From: JAKLIX01 sp964605655
GTDB lineage: Bacteria; Bacteroidota; Bacteroidia; Bacteroidales; CAIXZF01
NCBI GenBank assembly: GCA_964605655.1
Contig: CAZSDK010000006.1
Coordinates: 73,921 to 137,920 of the forward strand
Direction of reading: 5' to 3'
Length of the DNA: 64,000 nucleotides
The translations under genes and the position numbers were made by a program. This document shows, one piece after another, positions 43,749-52,907 of this stretch. The stretch's first letter is position 1, and every line of letters begins with the position of its first letter. A model generated the notes under the pieces. It saw nothing but the letters and a program-made list of their open reading frames with translations. It did not search any database and was not told the origin of the DNA.

Positions 43749-46700
43749 TCAATAATTCAGGTTCTGCCCCAGCAGCTTCTCTGCCTGCACAACAGATATC
43801 CCTTTCCTGGAGGCATAATCGGCAACCTGGTCTTTTCCTATCCTCCCGACCATAAAGTACTGCGACATCGGGTGGGAAAAATAAAAGCCGCATACCGAGG
43901 CAGCAGGATACATGGCGTAGCTTTCCGTCAGCCGGATCCCGGCCTGGTTCTCTTCTATACTGAGCCACTCAAACAGCTTCTGCTTCTCCGAATGCTCCGG
44001 ACAGGCAGGATAACCCGGCGCAGGCCTGATCCCCTGGTACTCTTCCTTTAACATCCTGGCGACCTCTTTGTTCTCTCCGGCCTGGTAACCCCATAACTCT
44101 GTTCTCACGCGGTAATGAAGCAACTCCGCGAAGGCCTCTGCCAGTCTGTCAGCCAATATCTTCATCATCAGGGAGTTATAATCATCAAGCCTTTCCTCGT
44201 AATACCTCACCCAGGTTTCCAGTCCCAACCCGGCCGTCACGGCAAAACCACCGAGGTAGTCCATCCTGCCCGATGATACCGGAGCCACAAAATCACTCAG
44301 GCAAAGGTTGGGGACTCCCGCTTCTTTCTGTTGCTGGTTCCTCAGGAAACAAAACCGCTGCATGATCTCGCCCGAGGCTTCATCTTTATAAACGAGGATA
44401 TCATCACCCTCGGCCTGTGCAGGGAAGAGGGCTACGACACCCCTGGCCTGCAGCCTTTTCTCACGGATGATGGCATCCAGCAGCTCGCAGGCATCATCAT
44501 AAAGTTTCCTGGCTTCATCTCCTTTTACAGGATCGTCGAAGATCTGGGGGTATTTCCCGCTGATCTTCCAGGTGTGAAAGAAGAAGGTCCAGTCGATAAA
44601 CGACCTGATCTCTTCCAGGGGATAGGAAATAAAACTCCGGATTCCCGGCTGACGAGGCACATACACAGGCTCCCGGCTCCATTCCGTCCTCAGGGCATTC
44701 TGCCGGGCTCTTGACAGGCTGAGATAGGTCTCCTCCTGTCTCTTTTTGCTGTGGTCTGTCCTCAGGTTGGCATATTTCTCCCTGACCTGGCCCAGGAAGT
44801 TGTCTTTTTGTCCGGCCGACAACAGCTGGCTCACGACGCCAACGCTGCGTGAGGCGTCTTTCACATGGATCACGCCTCCGGCATAGCCGGGCTCAATTTT
44901 CACGGCGGTATGGATCTCCGAGGTGGTGGCCCCGCCGATAAGCAGGGGGATGTCGAACTGTTGTCTCTCCATCTCCCTGGCCACATGAACCATCTCATCC
45001 AGCGACGGGGTGATGAGGCCGCTCAGACCGATGATGTCGGCCTGCTGTTCTCTGGCGGTCGACAGGATTTTCTCTGCAGGAACCATCACACCCAGGTCGA
45101 TGACCTCGTAGTTGTTGCATCCCAGCACCACACCCACAATATTTTTTCCGATGTCGTGGACATCGCCTTTCACCGTGGCCAGCAGCACCCTGCCGGCTGC
45201 CTGCAACACGGCACCTGACTGCTTTTCAGCTTCCAGGTAGGGCGTCAGGTGAGCCACGGCTTTCTTCATCACCCTGGCGCTTTTCACCACCTGTGGAAGA
45301 AACATCTTTCCCGCGCCGAACAAGTCCCCAACCTGGTTCATCCCCTCCATCAGCGGCCCCTCAATGATCTTCAGGGTCTGGTCGAACAACGGCCTGGCCT
45401 CCTCCACATCCTGCTCAATATACTCGGTGATGCCGTGGACCAGGGCCCAGGTGATGCGTTCCTTCACCTCTTTGGACCTCCATTCCAGCGTCGTCTCTCT
45501 CTTCATCCCTCCATCCCTGTGCCGGTCTGCATAGGCGATCATCCTCTCTGTGGCGTCTTTCCTGCGGTCCAGCACCACATCCTCCACCAGTTCGAGGAGA
45601 TCAGCGGGAATGTCATCATATACCGGCAGCTGTCCGGCATTCACAATGCCCATGTCGAGTCCGGCGGCGATGGCATGGTACAGGAAGACGGAATGCATGG
45701 CCTCCCTCACCAGGTCGTTGCCCCGGAAAGAAAAAGAAAGGTTGCTGATGCCGCCACTCACCTTGGCATAAGGAAGGTGGACCTTGATCCAGCGTACGGC
45801 ATCCAGGAAATCCACGGCAAAATGATGGTGCTCCTCCATGCCTGTGGCAATGGTAAGGATATTGGGATCGAAGATGATGTCTTCGGCAGGGAAACCGACC
45901 TTTTCGGTGAGCAGACGATAAGCCCTCTCACAGATGGCGGTCCTTCTTTCCAGGGTGGTGGCCTGTCCTTCCTCATCAAAAGCCATTACGATGACGGCAG
46001 CGCCGTAGTTTCTGACCTTTCGGGCCTGTTCCAGGAAGATCGTTTCCCCTTCCTTCAGGCTTATGGAGTTGACGATGGCTTTGCCCTGGAGGCATTTCAG
46101 ACCGGCCTCAATGACAGAGAATTTCGAGGAGTCGAGCATCACCGGCACCCTGGCGATGTCGGGGTCGGCCGACAGGAGGTTCAGGAACTTCACCATGGCG
46201 GCCTCCCCGTCGAGCATGGCGTCGTCCATGTTGATGTCCAGCACCTGTGCCCCGCTCTCCACCTGCTGCCGGGCCACGCTCAGGGCCTCTTCATAATTTC
46301 CTTCGAAGATGAGCTTCTGGAAACGTTTCGACCCCGCCACGTTGGTGCGTTCCCCGATGTTGATGAAGTTGCTCCCGGGAAACACCGTGAGCGGCTCCAG
46401 GCCGCTGATATGCATTCGGTGGGTGCGTTCAGGGATGCTGCGCGGCGGCTTTCCTTCCGCCAGGGTCGCAAAAGCACGAATATGGGCGGGGGTGGTGCCG
46501 CAACAGCCCCCTATGATGTTTACAAAACCTCTTTCGATAAAAGTACCCATGGTGACGGCCATGGTCTCCGGCGTCTCGTCATACTCACCGAACTGGTTCG
46601 GGAGTCCTGCGTTGGGATAGGCGCTCACGGGCAGAGGTGCCTTCTCGCTCAGCTCCTCCAGGTAAGGGGACAGCTCCTGCGCTCCCAGGGCACAGTTCAG

Positions 46701-47423
46701 CCCGATGCACAAAAGCTCGGCATGGCTCACCGAATTCAGGAAAGCTTCCAGCGTCTGTCCCGACAGGGTCCTGCCGCTGGCATCGGTGATGGTGCCCGAG
46801 ATCATCACCGGCACCCTCCTGTTGGTACGGGTGAAGACCTCTTCGGCAGCAAACAGGGCTGCCTTGGCGTTCAGGGTGTCGAAGATGGTCTCTATCAGGA
46901 CCAGGTCCACGCCCCCGTCGAGGAGCCCGGTGATCTGCTCCCCGTAAGCCCTGACCAGCTCATCGAAAGTTACGGCCCGGTATCCTGGGTCGTTCACGTC
47001 GGGCGACAAAGACGCCGTCTTGTTGGTCGGTCCTACGGCTCCTGCCACAAACCTTGGTCTTTGAGGGTCACGGACAGTGAAGGAATCCGCAACGTCAACA
47101 GCCAGCCGCGCTGCAGCTATGTTCATCTGGTAAACCAGGTCTTCCATGCCGTAGTCGGCCATGGAGATGCGGTTGGCATTGAAAGTGTTCGTCTCGATGA
47201 TGTCCGACCCGGCTTCCAGGTACTGGTCGTGGATCTCCCGGATGATGTCCGGACGCGTCAGCGAAAGAAGATCGTTGTTACCCTTCAGGTCACGGGGGTG
47301 ATCCGCAAAACGGCTTCCCCGGAAATCACTTTCCGTGAGCCCGTAACGCTGTATCATTGTCCCCATGGCCCCGTCAAGCACCAGGATCCGCTTCTTCAAC
47401 ACGCTGTCCAAGCTTTCTTTCAT
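43749..47423 (-). CDS. metH: Cobalamin-dependent methionine synthase
   Basis: Transfers a methyl group from methyl-THF to homocysteine via methylcobalamin. The 1224-residue protein has all four modules: homocysteine-binding (LVLDGAMGTMIQRYGL, zinc Cys in IGLNCALG and NIIGGCCGTTPAHIRAF), pterin-binding (NFINIGERTNVAGSKRFQKL), the B12 module with the DxHxxG motif (KGDVHDIGKNIVGVVLGCNN), and the C-terminal SAM-activation domain (GIRPAPGYPACPEHSEKQKL, AMYPAASVCGFYFSHP). The ATG at 47423 is preferred over a TTG at 47432. It leads the metH-metF-pcrB-like run and is divergent from the T9SS island. Confidence 0.96.
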   Translation of the reverse strand: MKESLDSVLKKRILVLDGAMGTMIQRYGLTESDFRGSRFADHPRDLKGNNDLLSLTRPDIIREIHDQYLEAGSDIIETNTFNANRISMADYGMEDLVYQMNIAAARLAVDVADSFTVRDPQRPRFVAGAVGPTNKTASLSPDVNDPGYRAVTFDELVRAYGEQITGLLDGGVDLVLIETIFDTLNAKAALFAAEEVFTRTNRRVPVMISGTITDASGRTLSGQTLEAFLNSVSHAELLCIGLNCALGAQELSPYLEELSEKAPLPVSAYPNAGLPNQFGEYDETPETMAVTMGTFIERGFVNIIGGCCGTTPAHIRAFATLAEGKPPRSIPERTHRMHISGLEPLTVFPGSNFINIGERTNVAGSKRFQKLIFEGNYEEALSVARQQVESGAQVLDINMDDAMLDGEAAMVKFLNLLSADPDIARVPVMLDSSKFSVIEAGLKCLQGKAIVNSISLKEGETIFLEQARKVRNYGAAVIVMAFDEEGQATTLERRTAICERAYRLLTEKVGFPAEDIIFDPNILTIATGMEEHHHFAVDFLDAVRWIKVHLPYAKVSGGISNLSFSFRGNDLVREAMHSVFLYHAIAAGLDMGIVNAGQLPVYDDIPADLLELVEDVVLDRRKDATERMIAYADRHRDGGMKRETTLEWRSKEVKERITWALVHGITEYIEQDVEEARPLFDQTLKIIEGPLMEGMNQVGDLFGAGKMFLPQVVKSARVMKKAVAHLTPYLEAEKQSGAVLQAAGRVLLATVKGDVHDIGKNIVGVVLGCNNYEVIDLGVMVPAEKILSTAREQQADIIGLSGLITPSLDEMVHVAREMERQQFDIPLLIGGATTSEIHTAVKIEPGYAGGVIHVKDASRSVGVVSQLLSAGQKDNFLGQVREKYANLRTDHSKKRQEETYLSLSRARQNALRTEWSREPVYVPRQPGIRSFISYPLEEIRSFIDWTFFFHTWKISGKYPQIFDDPVKGDEARKLYDDACELLDAIIREKRLQARGVVALFPAQAEGDDILVYKDEASGEIMQRFCFLRNQQQKEAGVPNLCLSDFVAPVSSGRMDYLGGFAVTAGLGLETWVRYYEERLDDYNSLMMKILADRLAEAFAELLHYRVRTELWGYQAGENKEVARMLKEEYQGIRPAPGYPACPEHSEKQKLFEWLSIEENQAGIRLTESYAMYPAASVCGFYFSHPMSQYFMVGRIGKDQVADYASRKGISVVQAEKLLGQNLNY

Positions 47424-47458
47424 CGGAATCAAAGGACGGGGAACAGGCCATCCCAGCT

Positions 47459-47490
47459 CAAAGATACTCCAAAACCCCTTAGCAAGTCAA
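47459..47490 (-). promoter_or_regulatory. Promoter of the metH operon
   Basis: On the minus strand TATCTTTG (47459-47466) and a TTG (47488-47490) are 21 bases apart, a good Bacteroidota promoter. It lies between metH and the ISAs1-like end at 47498, so metH keeps its own promoter. Confidence 0.6.
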
Positions 47491-47497
47491 TTTCAGC

Positions 47498-47523
47498 CAG
47501 GGCCGACGCATGTTAATTTCTGA
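47498..47523 (+). repeat. ISAs1-family terminal sequence, copy 1
   Basis: A 26-bp sequence beginning CAGGGCCGACGCATG is repeated with one mismatch (A/T) at 52882-52907 in the same orientation. ISAs1-family ends characteristically begin CAGGGC, and transposase-like codons abut it. Confidence 0.75.
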
Positions 47524-47640
47524 GCAGAGCACAAACAGCCTCTCCTACTTTTTCTGCCTCTGCTTCCGTGCTGGTTATGTAATAGCGAGTTTCATTTTCG
47601 ACTCGGCCCCGGTCGATCTGGTGTTTTACTTGACAAACAG
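47513..47640 (-). pseudogene. ISAs1-family transposase fragment 1
   Basis: Minus-strand codons read QIDRGRVENETRYYITSTEA and continue EAEKVGEAV before running into a stop inside the terminal sequence. This matches the ISAs1/H-repeat transposase block 'RYYIsS...AeklaeavR.HW.iEN', but the rest of the C terminus and all of the N-terminal part are missing. It is an internally deleted relic joined to the element end. The SprB-type gene's promoter lies at its right edge. Confidence 0.75.
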
Positions 47641-47660
47641 TTCTATATTAACTATATTTG
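47630..47660 (+). promoter_or_regulatory. Promoter of the SprB-repeat gene
   Basis: TTG at 47630-47632 and TATATTTG at 47653-47660 are separated by 20 bases, a strong consensus match, 25 bases before the ATG at 47686. Confidence 0.65.
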
Positions 47661-47685
47661 CATAATATTACCTAATCACCGTTTT

Positions 47686-48969
47686 ATGCACCAAGTACAC
47701 TTTGTTTTCAAGCTAACAGCCTGTATTGCATTTTGTTTGCTCGCCGGGCAACTGGTCCACGGTCAGAGCATGACCGTTGATCTAACACCTTCAGATTACA
47801 ATGGCAATGTCAATATCAGTTGTTTTGGTTTATCGGATGGAAGCATCTTTACCACGGTTACCGGCGGAACACCCCCTTATTTTTACCGGTGGTCGAACAG
47901 TGAAACGACAACCAATATCACTGGGTTACCCTCCGGTTACTATTCCGTAACCGTTAATGACAACGGCAGTCTTCAGACGACGGCACAGATCACCCTGGTT
48001 CAGCCGCCGGAGATGAAGCTGACCTCTTACGTACATCAATATGAGAACGGGAAGAACATCAGCTGTTTCGATTGTGAGAACGGCATCATCCTGCTGGAGG
48101 TTTCGGGCGGTGTTGAACCTTATATATATTTATGGAACGATAATTACGACGACCAGGACCGCTGGGGACTGGCAGCGACCGATTACTCTGTGACCATAAC
48201 GGACCAGAACGAATGCAGATTATCTTCCGAAAATTTCAGCCTGAGTTCTCCGGAAAGAAGAGACTGGACGATGTCAGGCAACGAAGGGACTGATCCTGAA
48301 ACAGATTATTTCGGGACTTCTGACGAGACCGATATGATCATAAAAACTGACGCAGAAGAAAGGATCAGAGTCAAATCTGATGGCGCTGTGATCATTCCCG
48401 GTCTTATTGAGAATGAACCGGGTGTAGTAATGGTGGATGAGGAGGGAACATTATACAATAGTAATAACACAAATTTTTCCCTGGCACCTGGACCATGGAT
48501 GACAGGTGGAAATCAAATCCCTGTCAATGGTTCTCATGTGATCGGCACAAATAACGAGTTTGATCTCATATTCAGGACAAATGCAACCAACAGAATGTGG
48601 TTGACCTCAGGTGGGAAAGTAGGAATAGGCATACAGCCGGCATCTAATGGTGATCCTGACTACAAACTGTATGTGGATGGCAGTATCGCAGCCAGAGAAT
48701 TGAAGATCATGATGGGGAGTTTTCCTGATTTTGTGTTTGACAGCACCTATCAGTTAATGCCGATACAATCACTTACCAATTACATTGAGACGAACAAACA
48801 TCTGCCAGGCGTACCTTCGGGGAAGGAAATTTCCGATAGCCAGGGTATTGAGACTGGATCCTTCCAACAGTTACTGTTGCAGAAAATTGAGGAGCTGACT
48901 TTGTATCTGATCCAACAACAGGAGCAGATTGATCATTTGAAAAGGCAATTGGAATCCAACACACGATAA
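47686..48969 (+). CDS. SprB-repeat protein with Bacteroidota tail-fibre-like C-terminus
   Basis: The 427-residue precursor has a signal peptide (ACIAFCLLAGQLVHGQ). Two SprB repeats follow at about 40-105 (NISCFGLSDGSIFTTVTGGT, YYSVTVNDNG) and 115-190 (NISCFDCENGIILLEVSGGV, YSVTITDQNECRLSS). The C-terminal half resembles tail-fibre or 'endosialidase chaperone-like' ends of Bacteroidota proteins (GGKVGIGI, YKLYVDGSIAARELKI, YIETNKHLPGVPSGKEI), ending in a coiled coil (LLQKIEELTLYLIQQQEQID). SprB repeats occur in gliding adhesins, so a surface role is likely. It is the first of three island genes, 5 bases before the next. Confidence 0.85.
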   Translation: MHQVHFVFKLTACIAFCLLAGQLVHGQSMTVDLTPSDYNGNVNISCFGLSDGSIFTTVTGGTPPYFYRWSNSETTTNITGLPSGYYSVTVNDNGSLQTTAQITLVQPPEMKLTSYVHQYENGKNISCFDCENGIILLEVSGGVEPYIYLWNDNYDDQDRWGLAATDYSVTITDQNECRLSSENFSLSSPERRDWTMSGNEGTDPETDYFGTSDETDMIIKTDAEERIRVKSDGAVIIPGLIENEPGVVMVDEEGTLYNSNNTNFSLAPGPWMTGGNQIPVNGSHVIGTNNEFDLIFRTNATNRMWLTSGGKVGIGIQPASNGDPDYKLYVDGSIAARELKIMMGSFPDFVFDSTYQLMPIQSLTNYIETNKHLPGVPSGKEISDSQGIETGSFQQLLLQKIEELTLYLIQQQEQIDHLKRQLESNTR

Positions 48970-48974
48970 AAAGA

Positions 48975-51200
48975 ATGATGTTTTACTTCCGGTACATATT
49001 TATTTTCCAGCTCATTATCGAGCTTCACTGCGTTGTGTTTTGTTCTGCTCAGCCAGGCTATGTGACCCTCGAGGGGAGACAGTTTAAACTGAACGGTGAA
49101 AACTTTTACCCTCTTGCTTTTGGATACTGTTTTAACCTGGTGTATAATGATGAGTTTGACGTCGACGAAATTTATCTTTCACGGGAAAATGGTTATGGAC
49201 CAGGATATCATTTGTCACAATGTCCGGATAGATACCCAAATTATGAATATGAATTTGACGATCCCTCCGAATGTTATGATCAGATTGCAGATGATCTCAC
49301 CGATCTAAAAACAAGAGGATTTAATGTATTCAGGACCTGTGGGATTGGGATCAAACCGGTAAAGGATAATATGGAAGGATTCAGAATGACAGCCAGAAAG
49401 AATGTTCATCCTTTATGGTCTTCTGAAACTTATAATTTCCCGATATTTCCACCATACACTAATAATGTTAACATCAATCCGGCATTTTTCAAGTATTGCC
49501 AGCTCATTCAGGAGATACTTAATGTGGCTGGAGAAGCCGGATTAAAAGTAATGTTAGATGTGGGGGATTCAGATTATGCATACTCAGAAGGATCCATTGC
49601 AGATTATTCGGAATTTCTTGAAGCCATTGCCTTCCAATTTAAAGAGGACACCAACCTGATGGCTTATGTTATTTTTGAAGAGCCCACCAACACTGATCCA
49701 TTTAACCATACAAAAGCGGAAGTTTGTGAGTTTACCTCAACCTGGTACGAGAGTATCCGGGGTGTTGACCCAAATCACCTCATTACGATGGGAGTCGGCG
49801 ATGTTGAGGATGTTTGGGAGTGGGACCCGGTTGTAATAAAGACAGATTTTCTTTGTCCGCATCCCTATCCGCACACTTATATGTGGGAGAATTTTGAATT
49901 TCAACCCATGTATAAGAGAATGCTGGGGCGGCTGATCTGGCTTCAGAGGAACTGCCCATTGCCTTGGATGATAGGAGAAATGGCTTATTCTGCCTTAGAT
50001 GACAACTATATAGTAGATAATTCTAATAACTGGGTCCGGGTAGAATACAGTGCCGGGGATGTGGATGGGAGCTTGGAAGACCAGCAGGAATTTGCCGAGC
50101 ATAGTCTTATGGATGTCATAAACTGCGGAGGATCGGGTTATACCTGGTGGCAAGCCCTGGAACCCTGGTGGGGACCACGAGATGATGGTTTTGGTTTGTT
50201 AAGGCACGACTCCTATGAAATTGCCTCACCCCCGTTCATTGTTCCTGTCGAAAAGCCCGCCCTCGATGAATTCGAAGACTTCCCAGTGCCTCCTCCCGAA
50301 CCTGTTCCTGTTCAGGTACCCACCAACTATACCGATCCCTTTAACGGAACCTATCAATCGATATCGGGTCATGTTCAGGATGAGGAGAATCAACCGGTGG
50401 ATGATGCTGTAGTTCTTCTGTGGAATTGGAAGGATCCAGAGGTTGACAACATATTTTTCTATGGTTTAACAGGAATGACCGGCGATTATTTTATTAGAAA
50501 TCCTCTGTACTCGGAGAATAATTATTTTAATCAAGTCAAAATTTCAGCAGTTGGTTATAGTAGTATGACTTATACTACTGATACTATTCCCCCAACAATT
50601 AATGCAACATTAGTTAAACATCTTTATTACGATGAACTTATTGAAGGTGAAACCGTTTCCTTACAAGAGCAGGCTGGTTTTTCTGCCATCAACAGCGTGA
50701 CCTTTCAAGGTGATTTGACCTTGGTTGAAGGGAATGGCATTTCTGGTGGGGAATTGACGGTAAAAGCCAGGAATGAAATCACCATCTCCCCTGGTTTTGA
50801 AGCACAAAAGGGTTCCTCGGTGCATCTGCTGACCGGTCCTTTTTTATTTGATTGTGAAACCTGGCCGGCGACACTAAATAAGCAACCGACCATCATATCA
50901 ACAATTAATGATCTGGTAGAGAAGGTCATTCAATTGAAATTCGAAATACCCAGGAATCAGGGAATCAGCGTTTTCCCAAATCCCTGCAAGGATCAGGTAA
51001 CCATTGAATGGACTGAGGTTGATAGGGAAGAAATACTCACCACGATTGAAATTTTTAACCCGGTCGGTCAGCTTATTCATTCATTTACCTCCCCAGAAAG
51101 AAAGCTGACCCTCAATTTAAACTTTCTTCCAGATGGGTTTTATGTATTTAAATGTCGGCGCTCCGGAGACCTCAACATTCTTAAGTTAATAAAGCAATAA
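48975..51200 (+). CDS. Clan GH-A (GH5-like) secreted glycosidase-like protein with coathanger and T9SS domains
   Basis: The 741-residue precursor has a signal peptide to about SAQ at residue 26. Residues 27-440 look like a cellulase/mannanase-type TIM barrel: LTDLKTRGFNVFRTCGIGIK, AYVIFEEPTNTDPF with Glu236 as likely acid/base (the usual NEP is EEP here), CPHPYPHTYMWEN, and Glu335 in WMIGEMAYS as likely nucleophile. Then come a Pro-rich linker (PVPPPEPVPVQVPTN), a carboxypeptidase-regulatory-like domain (about 460-545), a coathanger-stack motif (LTVKARNEITISPGFEAQKG) and a type A sorting domain (ISVFPNPCKDQVTIEW). Substrate unknown. Base composition is A+T-richer than metH or ahcY. Confidence 0.8.
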   Translation: MMFYFRYIFIFQLIIELHCVVFCSAQPGYVTLEGRQFKLNGENFYPLAFGYCFNLVYNDEFDVDEIYLSRENGYGPGYHLSQCPDRYPNYEYEFDDPSECYDQIADDLTDLKTRGFNVFRTCGIGIKPVKDNMEGFRMTARKNVHPLWSSETYNFPIFPPYTNNVNINPAFFKYCQLIQEILNVAGEAGLKVMLDVGDSDYAYSEGSIADYSEFLEAIAFQFKEDTNLMAYVIFEEPTNTDPFNHTKAEVCEFTSTWYESIRGVDPNHLITMGVGDVEDVWEWDPVVIKTDFLCPHPYPHTYMWENFEFQPMYKRMLGRLIWLQRNCPLPWMIGEMAYSALDDNYIVDNSNNWVRVEYSAGDVDGSLEDQQEFAEHSLMDVINCGGSGYTWWQALEPWWGPRDDGFGLLRHDSYEIASPPFIVPVEKPALDEFEDFPVPPPEPVPVQVPTNYTDPFNGTYQSISGHVQDEENQPVDDAVVLLWNWKDPEVDNIFFYGLTGMTGDYFIRNPLYSENNYFNQVKISAVGYSSMTYTTDTIPPTINATLVKHLYYDELIEGETVSLQEQAGFSAINSVTFQGDLTLVEGNGISGGELTVKARNEITISPGFEAQKGSSVHLLTGPFLFDCETWPATLNKQPTIISTINDLVEKVIQLKFEIPRNQGISVFPNPCKDQVTIEWTEVDREEILTTIEIFNPVGQLIHSFTSPERKLTLNLNFLPDGFYVFKCRRSGDLNILKLIKQ

Positions 51201-51211
51201 TCGTTAATAAG

Positions 51212-52834
51212 ATGAAGATCATTTATTTACGTTCAGTTTTATTTTTATGCCTTGGGATAACTACATCCTTTGTTCATCCCCAGCAATGGCAAATCGCCAA
51301 ACACGCAGGTGGGTCATGGCTTGATGAGTCTACATCCTTAGCTATAGATTCTGCATGCAACACATACATCGGAGGTAAATATTCTTATGGTGCCCACTTT
51401 GAGGGCCAGACGATTGGTTGCAACGGATATTGGGATTATTTTCTTGCAAAATACCAATCAAATGGTGATCTGGTTTGGGTCAGACACGGAGGAGGAACAG
51501 GAAATACCTTTGATGATTTAGATGTAATCTCAGAAATCAAGATCCATGACCAGACACAAATATATATCGGTGGTGTTTATACAAATCAGGTATCATTTGG
51601 AAATTCCACCTTAAACTCCATGGGTGATTATGAAGCATTTATCGCCAAGTTTGATTCTACAGGTGATTGCCTTTGGGGTAGAAGTATTGGAGGAGTTGGC
51701 AGGGAGGTAATTTACGGTTTGGAACTGGATGAGGAAGGCAATATCTATATTGCTGGATATTCTAATTTTTCACCTATAATTTATTTTGATACCACTTCTT
51801 CTTTGACCATGAATGGACACTTCTTCTTTATGGCCAAATACAATTCCTTTGGGCAATTACTCTGGACCAGATCCATAGACGGTACAGGATGGCTAACTAT
51901 TAACAATATTACCAGTGTACATAACAGTTTTTGTTTAACTGGTTATTATCATGGAGATATTACTTTCGATTCGGTGAATCTAAGCACTAACAAGGAAATT
52001 ATGCCATGTGTCTTTCTCGTTGATACAGCAGGTAAGGTCCTATGGGGCCAATCCCTCGAGCCTAAACAAAAAGGTAGTATGAAAGCCTCCTATTATACTG
52101 AATCAGGTTTCTTGTATTGTATCGGATATGCTGTCGACAGTCTTATCATCGGAACAGATACCCTGGGTAATGGGGGTGGTTTCCTGCTGAAACTGGACGA
52201 AAGTGGTGAACCCGTCTGGATGAGAAGAACAGGATACAATCCGTCGAGTCTTGCCATTTCATCCGATGAAAGAATATTTGTAACTACTTTCGGAACTGGT
52301 ACTCAAATTTTCGGTGATTGTGTCGCAACTCCCAGTACTGGTGATGGTACTTTATTTATTGCGAGACTGGACAGTGCGGGAAATTGTGAAGGAGTGTTAC
52401 AAGTACCTAATGTACTTTGGGTTAATCAATCGGTTTTCGATGCCCAGGATCGTTACTATACCGCAGGAGCCTGTTTGGCGACGGAGTTCGGAAACATTTC
52501 CTTAGGGAATTATGGAGAGGCTGATGCTTTCTGGGCTGCGCTGGATTGGGTCAACGGCGAAGAGGAGAACAACAACAGGCCGGAGGGGGAGCTGTACATT
52601 TATGCCAATCCCAACACGGGTGTTTTCCAGTTGGTCGTGCCAGAAGAAGCACGTCACGAACCTTCGCTCACCCTTAATATCTACGATAACAGTGGGAAGG
52701 TCATCCACAGCCAGGTACTGGATATGTCGGAAGACCCGCTGCAGGTTGATGTATCCCCCGCCAAAGCGGGTATGTATCATATCCAACTTATCAGCAGCCG
52801 TAAGACTTATTCGGGGAAGCTGGTGGTGTATTAA
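51212..52834 (+). CDS. SBBP-type repeat protein with T9SS type A sorting domain
   Basis: The 540-residue precursor has a signal peptide ending near SFVHPQ. Tandem beta-propeller-like repeats follow (WQIAKHAGGSWLDESTSLAI, GNIYIAGYSN, KYQSNGDLVWVRHGGG, KFDSTGDCLWGRSIGGVG, GGFLLKLDESGEPVWMRRTG), the pattern of SBBP (beta-propeller) repeats. The sorting domain starts at LYIYANPNTGVFQLVVP and ends GKLVVY. Such proteins are surface-exposed with unknown partners. It is the last gene of the island, 11 bases after the GH5-like gene. The last 300 bases are more G+C-rich than the rest. Confidence 0.83.
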   Translation: MKIIYLRSVLFLCLGITTSFVHPQQWQIAKHAGGSWLDESTSLAIDSACNTYIGGKYSYGAHFEGQTIGCNGYWDYFLAKYQSNGDLVWVRHGGGTGNTFDDLDVISEIKIHDQTQIYIGGVYTNQVSFGNSTLNSMGDYEAFIAKFDSTGDCLWGRSIGGVGREVIYGLELDEEGNIYIAGYSNFSPIIYFDTTSSLTMNGHFFFMAKYNSFGQLLWTRSIDGTGWLTINNITSVHNSFCLTGYYHGDITFDSVNLSTNKEIMPCVFLVDTAGKVLWGQSLEPKQKGSMKASYYTESGFLYCIGYAVDSLIIGTDTLGNGGGFLLKLDESGEPVWMRRTGYNPSSLAISSDERIFVTTFGTGTQIFGDCVATPSTGDGTLFIARLDSAGNCEGVLQVPNVLWVNQSVFDAQDRYYTAGACLATEFGNISLGNYGEADAFWAALDWVNGEEENNNRPEGELYIYANPNTGVFQLVVPEEARHEPSLTLNIYDNSGKVIHSQVLDMSEDPLQVDVSPAKAGMYHIQLISSRKTYSGKLVVY

Positions 52835-52881
52835 TTCCTGGCAGGAGCCGGGGATTAGATGTTAGATAAGGCGAGATTGCA

Positions 52882-52907
52882 GGGCCGTCGCATGTTAATT
52901 TCTGAAT
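52882..52907 (+). repeat. ISAs1-family terminal sequence, copy 2
   Basis: 25 of 26 bases match 47498-47523, in the same orientation, starting CAGGGCCGTCGCATG. It is 48 bases after the stop codon of the SBBP gene. Confidence 0.75.

Noticed and set aside
45249..47516. A 755-codon open frame on the plus strand
   Set aside because: It lies antisense to metH, which has all its catalytic motifs. The frame is open because of G+C-rich codon composition and shows no recognisable domain.
47498..52907. Shared 26-bp sequence near metH and ahcY considered as a common riboswitch or regulatory site
   Set aside because: Both copies are on the plus strand, so one would be antisense to metH. The sequence abuts ISAs1 transposase fragments and starts CAGGGC, so it is better explained as an IS end.
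47498..52907. The two ISAs1-like ends considered as the two ends of one composite transposon
   Set aside because: They are in direct, not inverted, orientation, so they cannot be the outer ends of a single element; they are treated as two separate relics.
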